Notes under the pieces: model-generated | Told to the model about the DNA's origin: nothing | Seen by the model: the letters and a program-made list of their open reading frames with translations, nothing else | The model's database searches: none | Shown: positions 59,072 to 64,000 of the stretch, piece after piece | How positions within the stretch are numbered: the first letter of the stretch is position 1 | Layout of the letters: each line of letters starts with the position of its first letter | Origin: Serinus canaria | Lineage: Eukaryota; Chordata; Aves; Passeriformes; Fringillidae | NCBI RefSeq assembly: GCF_022539315.1 | Contig: NC_066326.1 | Location: forward strand, 20,290,601 to 20,354,600 | DNA: 64,000 nucleotides | Direction of reading: 5' to 3' | Program-made: the position numbers and the translations under genes

Positions 59072-59152
<81 letters not shown>
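59063..59152. repeat. (ATCT)n microsatellite, 20 uninterrupted copies
   Basis: A pure ATCT tract runs from 59073 to 59152 (80 bp, 20 units), preceded by one interrupted copy and by TCC/ATC triplet-rich DNA from about 59020. Related TCC/TCA triplets continue near 59185-59200. It is intronic in PHF2 and reads AGAT on the gene strand. The open frames of repeated Leu-Ser-Ile-Tyr across it are artefacts of the repeat. Confidence 0.97.
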
Positions 59153-59154
<2 letters not shown>

Positions 59155-60510
59155 AATAATGTTATTTTCAGTACTACCAAATCATCCTCCTCCTCATCAT
59201 CGTATTTTAATAGTATTATTCATAATCTACACTATCAGCTTCTGTAAAAGGAGAGCTTATGCATCAGCACTGGTGGGGGATGTCGTGGGGGACTCTACTC
59301 AAAACTGCCTGGAAGTTTTGGTCCCAGTTCACATCATGGGCTGTATGGGCTGTCACCACTCCAGGACCTGCTGGAAATTAATTCTGAGACTGGCAGAACT
59401 CATCATCCAGTATCTACAGAAGTTTGGAGTTTGGCAAGTAGTGAAATGCAAAAAAACCCTTGTTGTGGCAATAATATTTGTTACACTTGTTATACATTTG
59501 TTGTGCAATAGAAGCCACAAACATACAAGAAAATGAACAGCACCATGTCACTTTCCCCTACTTGAGCTTAATCTGGGCTCTGAATAGAGTAATGTACAAG
59601 ACCATAAAGGAAGTTTCTGGGCACTAATGGCATTTAGTCATAATCCTGAAAATGAATTAAGGCTAATTCACTGCTCAACAAACAGAAGAACATAAAAAAA
59701 CTTATTTAGGAAAGAGCCATATAAATCCCTCTGATATCATGCCTTCTCCTCTGCCTTCTCCCTGGGAAAGAAATATTTTGCATCATCTACAAGGAATTAT
59801 CATATTTTCTTCCAGCCTTTTCCCCTGAACTGTTTTTCCAAACACTGGACTCTCAAAACACTGCAAACAGACCATCAAATACTGACCACTAAATGAGCAA
59901 ATCAGAGAGGAACTGCCTTAAGCAACACAAGCTTCAACAAATAAATGGTGGGATATGATCAAAAACAGTGGTTCTGAGACTCAAACACCAACCTGAAGAG
60001 GGGGAAATGTCTCAGAGCTGCACATGGGGCAGAGTGTTTCTCATTAGGGCATGTGCCTGGTGGGCTTCCATCAGGAGTATTTCAGTTTTCTAATCCAAAA
60101 AAAAATTCAAGATGACTCAGGAAGCAGTTTTGAAGCTCTGGAAGAGCCAATCCCCTTTCTGTAGCTTCAGCAATGATTTTTAAAAAACCACATTTATGAA
60201 AGTTAACTATCAGTGAGTTACAATTATGGCTTTCAAAAGCATTTTAAAAGAGCACTGGAGCAGGAACAAAGAGCTTCTGTCCTTGCTGTATCCCCACAGC
60301 CATCTCCAAACACACAGGAGGTGGCACTGGGGGATAACGCAGACCTGCCTCCAGGCCAGCAGCCTTGTTGTCCTGTCCTGGGGCTGACAGCTGCTGTTGT
60401 AGGTGCACAGAGAGGAGGACACTCTAACAGACACACTGGCACTGCTTTGTGCCTTCATCTTGCTTGTCGCAGCCCTGGTGTGGCAGCACGCCCAGGGCAG
60501 TGCCCGTGCC

Positions 60511-60765
60511 TTGTGCTGGCACTGCTGCAGCCCCACCTGGAATCCTGGGGTCACTTTTGGGCTCCTCATGACAAGAAGGACATTGAGGGGCTGGAGCATG
60601 TCCAGAGAAGGGAGCAGACCTGGAGAAGGGGCTGGAGCACCAGGAGTGGCTGAGGGAGATGGGGAAGGGGCTCAGTCTGAGAAAAGGAGGCTCAGGGAGA
60701 CTGTGGTAGCCAGGTTTGCCACTCTGTCCCTGGAATGTCCCAGAGCAGGCAAACAGCTGTTCTGG
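60511..60765 (+). mobile_element. CR1 LINE fragment (internal part of the 3' region)
   Basis: Contains GACAAGAAGGACATTGAGG, then CTGGAGCATGTCCAGAGAAG, a GGCTGAGGGAGATGGGG stretch and GAAAAGGAGGCTCAGGGAGA. This is the typical order of the CR1 3' coding-end/UTR region. It stops short of the normal 3' terminal repeats and is antisense to PHF2. Confidence 0.85.
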
Positions 60766-62981
60766 GGACAGGAACAAGCACTGATGAACTCAGGTTCTAC
60801 CTTCTCAGTGAGCAGGGCACAGGAATGATCCCAGCACCCTCCATCATGCAGGACAGAGTGTAGGGAGCCAGTGCCTTGCTCTTCACCACCAACTCTATCA
60901 CTGACATCTCTCTCACCCTCTCTAGGCAGATCATCTCCTTCCTTCCATCAGCAGTTACCGAGTCTCCTACTTGTATCCTCATATTTAGAAACTGAATTTA
61001 TAACATTTCAGAAGAGTATTACTTATTGAGCAGTGGCTGTGGAAAAGCCACTCCAACAATTTCAAGCACAAACCCAGTGTTTTCTTCCATTTTTGAGTCA
61101 GATCTGGTAATTTTGCTCCTTTCAAGATAAGGTGATGACCAACCCTCCAAGCTTTTTGCATATTCCCTTTCAGTTCTTTCAGCCTGTTCCCACACTCACA
61201 GCAGCCTTTCTGCAGGAGCTCTGTCCTTCCTTCTCCCTGTCTTGCTTTCACACACAGCTGAGCTGCAGCTCTCTAGAGCACTCCAGGTAATGCCATCAGG
61301 GCCTCTGGGGTGGCCGTCTGCTGGTGACAGCTCAGTATTTTACAGAATAAGGCTTGCCATGGTTCAGATAAGGCCACTATCACAAAAAGCCCTGACCTGC
61401 TTCCCAGTGCCTGGGAATCCAGAGCTGGTCTGACAAGGATGCAGGCACTGAGTGCTTGTGTGGGAGGAGATCCCACAGTGACACAGGGCTGCTCCACAGC
61501 ATCCACAATGTACGTATACAGATCTATAAATACACACATTCCCTACCCTTCCTCTGCCCTGCAAGCAGAGAAAGGTGGGAATTGTTCCTGAGAGTCAGAC
61601 ATGAGCACACTGGCCTCATGCTATGACACAGTGTGTTTGCAGATCACGTTTCTTCTGCTTCATTTTCAAGAAGACCACGTTATGGCCATTGGAAAAGCCA
61701 AGCATAATTATGAAATGAAACACAGCAATTACATTTACTCGGGGCTTTTTCCAATCAAGATGCAGCACACACTGCCAAAAGCCAGTGTCTATCCCAGAGC
61801 CAGCATTGATATGACACATTCCTACTGAACCACCCCACACAGAGCAGTAACTCAGCTGAGTCTGGGGTGGGAGTTTGATTTCAGAAACCACAGAGCCTTC
61901 AAACACCCTGGCTACAGCACCCAGGCTGAGGGGGGAAAGCAAAGGCCTGACTTTAACCTCTCTTCTGGTTAACCCCTTGCAGACAGCAAAACACACCCTG
62001 AGCAAGGCAGACAATTGTCAAGGACCATTTTAAAGCATGCAGTGAGCTGTGTCATCCACAGAATGGCCAGCAGTGTACACAGGGCCAAGGAAGATTTCTT
62101 TGAGTTCTTATAATAGTTGATAATTTTCCTTTTTTTATAGCAAACTTCCAGCATGGGAGTGTTAACCTGGGAACTTTATGACAGTGTCAGACACACCTAA
62201 CTACTTTTTGATGTGCCTAATCACCTGATAAAATGTAACTGTAACATCAACATAAACACTCATGCCATTATGAACCATAATGCAGAATGGAAAAGGAATT
62301 CAAGGGATGGTCAAGCAGATAAGTGTAAATGTGATTATTTCTTTCCACCACTCACTGTTTGGATCACTGAAGGATCTGGTGCTGTACCTTACTGGCCATA
62401 GCCCAAAACATCCAGTGTCGCTTTCCACGTTCACATAAAACACCACTAAGCCCAGGCAGACATTTCCATTTCAGGTACAGAGGTGCCCACGAAAGAGTGT
62501 GCTTTTCTTCCCCAAGCCTTACTTTTTGGTGGGAAGAAGAACAATAACCACAGATGGGAGGGAGGAGGGAGGGCAGACAGTTTCCTATATCCTTCTTTCA
62601 AACCCCTGGCATTTGTGGCACCTCAGAGTTCCTTATGGGAGAAATGCTGGCCATTTAGGTAACTTTATTACAATCTCACTACATTAAAAATCTTAATTTC
62701 TACCCTCAAGCTGCAGACTGGACTCTCTCCTTCTTTTGAATTATTCATCTATTACAGCATTACTGCTATTTCAGCATCTACAGATGTGAAATCCTCTGTT
62801 TGTTCAAATTATACCACCAAAATCTTTCCTTCCTCTCCCTCCAGATCACAAGATAAAGAAAAAGTTTGCTTACTGGAGAAAAAGCAGTTACCAAGCTGCA
62901 AAATTCATTCTGACTCACACACAACCACAAAAGGGCAATTTTGGTCACAGGTAAGAGGGAAAAGCATCCCCTGGTGCATAC

Positions 62982-63139
62982 CTGTTGGTGTTATACTCTA
63001 AACCCCCAACTTCCTTGCTTGCCTGCAAAAGATCAAGAATTCCTGCTGAACTTCCACTCTCTTTCTTTACTTTGGAATTGCGTCCTGGCTTTGCTTCTGT
63101 GTCAATGTGAAGCAAATCTTCATCTGATGAGTCCTCACT
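62982..63139 (-). CDS. PHF2: PHF2 internal exon, first of six visible (C-terminal region)
   Basis: PHF2 is a nuclear JmjC/PHD-family histone demethylase that acts as a chromatin co-activator. This exon encodes 52 codons plus two bases of a split codon, starting [19 protein letters not shown] and ending near EYNTN. The acceptor is a T-rich tract ending TTTTTGCAG before 63139, and the donor is AG/GTATGC after 62982. It starts in phase 0 and leaves two bases (AG), completed by C from the next exon to give Ser. The acidic SED..DED stretch followed by [19 protein letters not shown] matches the PHF2 tail as I remember it. The motif ILDLLQAS is a short hydrophobic patch in an otherwise disordered segment. 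Earlier exons with the PHD finger and JmjC domain are outside the window. The paralogue PHF8 is the main alternative, but the downstream exons fit PHF2 better. Confidence 0.93.
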
Positions 63140-64000
63140 CTGCAAAAACAAGGAAAGTGCTAAAAAAGGTGAAACTCACTCAGCTGGTCCCCAAGAACAG
63201 CACAGTGATTTCTGCAGCCTGCTGCTCCTCCAAAGACACAGGCCTAGCCTTTGGAATTTGCTTTCTTTAAACAAAACAAAACAAAAGAACAAAACCAAGT
63301 ACATGGTAAAAATCCATTTCCTTGTAGCCTGTAGGCATGGTAGGTTTTCTTTTCCCGTCCAAAGCTTTGAGGTCTGATCCTGTTCATGGGCTCTATTCCC
63401 TTTACCAGTGGTGTTTCTATCCCCACAGCAGCAGAGTGGGAGGATTCCTCAGGCAGAGGAATGGGACAGACATGTGGAACAGTGTGATGTTAGGCTCTGG
63501 AAGGGAGCTGCCTACATCTGGCCCTCTCTCTGGGGCTGACATTTCTAGGCACTGTAGTCTGCCTAAGAAAAAAAGTTCTCCTCCCCTTCCTGCCCTGCTT
63601 TCAGGCTACTACAGCACCAGCCCTTATTGCTGTGGGTGCCAGTTTTGTCTCCAGGGACTCCCTCCTTAGGCTCCTGCACAGGGATACACCCCTGGCCCCA
63701 GACCTCACGTACTGACTCAAACAGAGGTCTGTACTTCCTCCTGAATGTCCCAAACCACGGTGAAAAGAACTCCTTAGTACTGAAGGCCAAACACTTTGGT
63801 CATCTTTGGTTCTGTCTTAAAAAACTATTTTGCTTTTTCTGACTTATTCTGGTATTATAATATGAATTTGTATTAACCACAGTTGGGCAAAACATTTAAT
63901 TTCAATGTATTTTGATTTCCAGCACTGAGCTTTAGACACAGGGCCCACTCACACCTGGGCTGTCCCATCCTGCAGGTGAGCTCCACCCAGGCTCACTGAC
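63140..64000 (-). other. PHF2: PHF2 intron (continues beyond window)
   Basis: The region upstream of the first visible PHF2 exon on the minus strand. I find no preceding PHF2 exon before the window ends. A short AAACAAAAC-type A-rich run lies at about 63268-63295. No recognisable repeat family. Confidence 0.75.

Larger units (their letters stand above)
58701..62981 (-). other. PHF2: Large PHF2 intron
   Basis: About 4.3 kb, with donor GTATGC and acceptor GCTCCACAG on the minus strand. It contains the (ATCT)20 microsatellite with flanking TCC/ATC triplet runs and a CR1 fragment near 60.5-60.8 kb. No additional exon is needed, since the flanking exons already have compatible phases. The remainder shows nothing I can identify. 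Confidence 0.85.

Noticed and set aside
1..64000. tRNA, rRNA, CRISPR array or prokaryotic-type system
   Set aside because: No cloverleaf with B-box-like GGTTCGAATCC, no rRNA blocks and no regularly spaced direct repeats with unique spacers were seen.

Overview
This is vertebrate nuclear DNA, almost certainly from a bird and probably a passerine or close relative. The dispersed repeats are nearly all short, 5'-truncated CR1 LINE 3' ends, plus two solo LTRs of avian endogenous-retrovirus type. I see no SINE-rich or mammalian-type repeat landscape, and gene structure is intron/exon with GT-AG splice sites. There is no operon, CRISPR array or prokaryotic gene.

Right end (about 52.5-64.0 kb, minus strand): the last six coding exons and the 3' UTR of PHF2, a JmjC/PHD histone demethylase. 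The six exons (63139-62982, 58700-58423, 57573-57478, 56574-56465, 55335-55074, 53615-53527) have matching splice phases and join into one 330-residue reading frame ending at a stop codon. They encode only the C-terminal tail. The PHD and JmjC domains lie beyond 64,000. Introns hold CR1 pieces and a pure (ATCT)20 microsatellite.

Middle (about 51.0-52.0 kb): a CpG-rich patch just downstream of the PHF2 3' end, with a perfect 8-bp inverted repeat and a strong plus-strand splice donor. It is the best candidate for an unannotated promoter or noncoding first exon.

Left 51 kb: intergenic DNA with no convincing protein-coding gene. All its open frames are short, unrecognised or repeat-derived. It contains at least a dozen CR1 fragments, a 556-bp solo LTR with a perfect 6-bp target-site duplication (45035-45590), an older solo LTR (32363-32929), a 22-bp minisatellite, several small tandem duplications, and two pairs of related low-copy repeats I cannot name. 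In human the PHF2 3' end faces BARX1 across a large intergenic interval. If synteny holds, this is the PHF2-side flank of that interval and a plausible home for enhancers. I nominate several blocks as conserved-element candidates by composition and motif content only, since conservation cannot be measured from one sequence.

I found no evidence of a wholly new biological system. The strongest items to check are the CpG patch with its donor, the two unnamed repeat pairs, the inverted TGACAG motif element near 29.14 kb, and the shortened Ala/Ser/Thr linker in PHF2.
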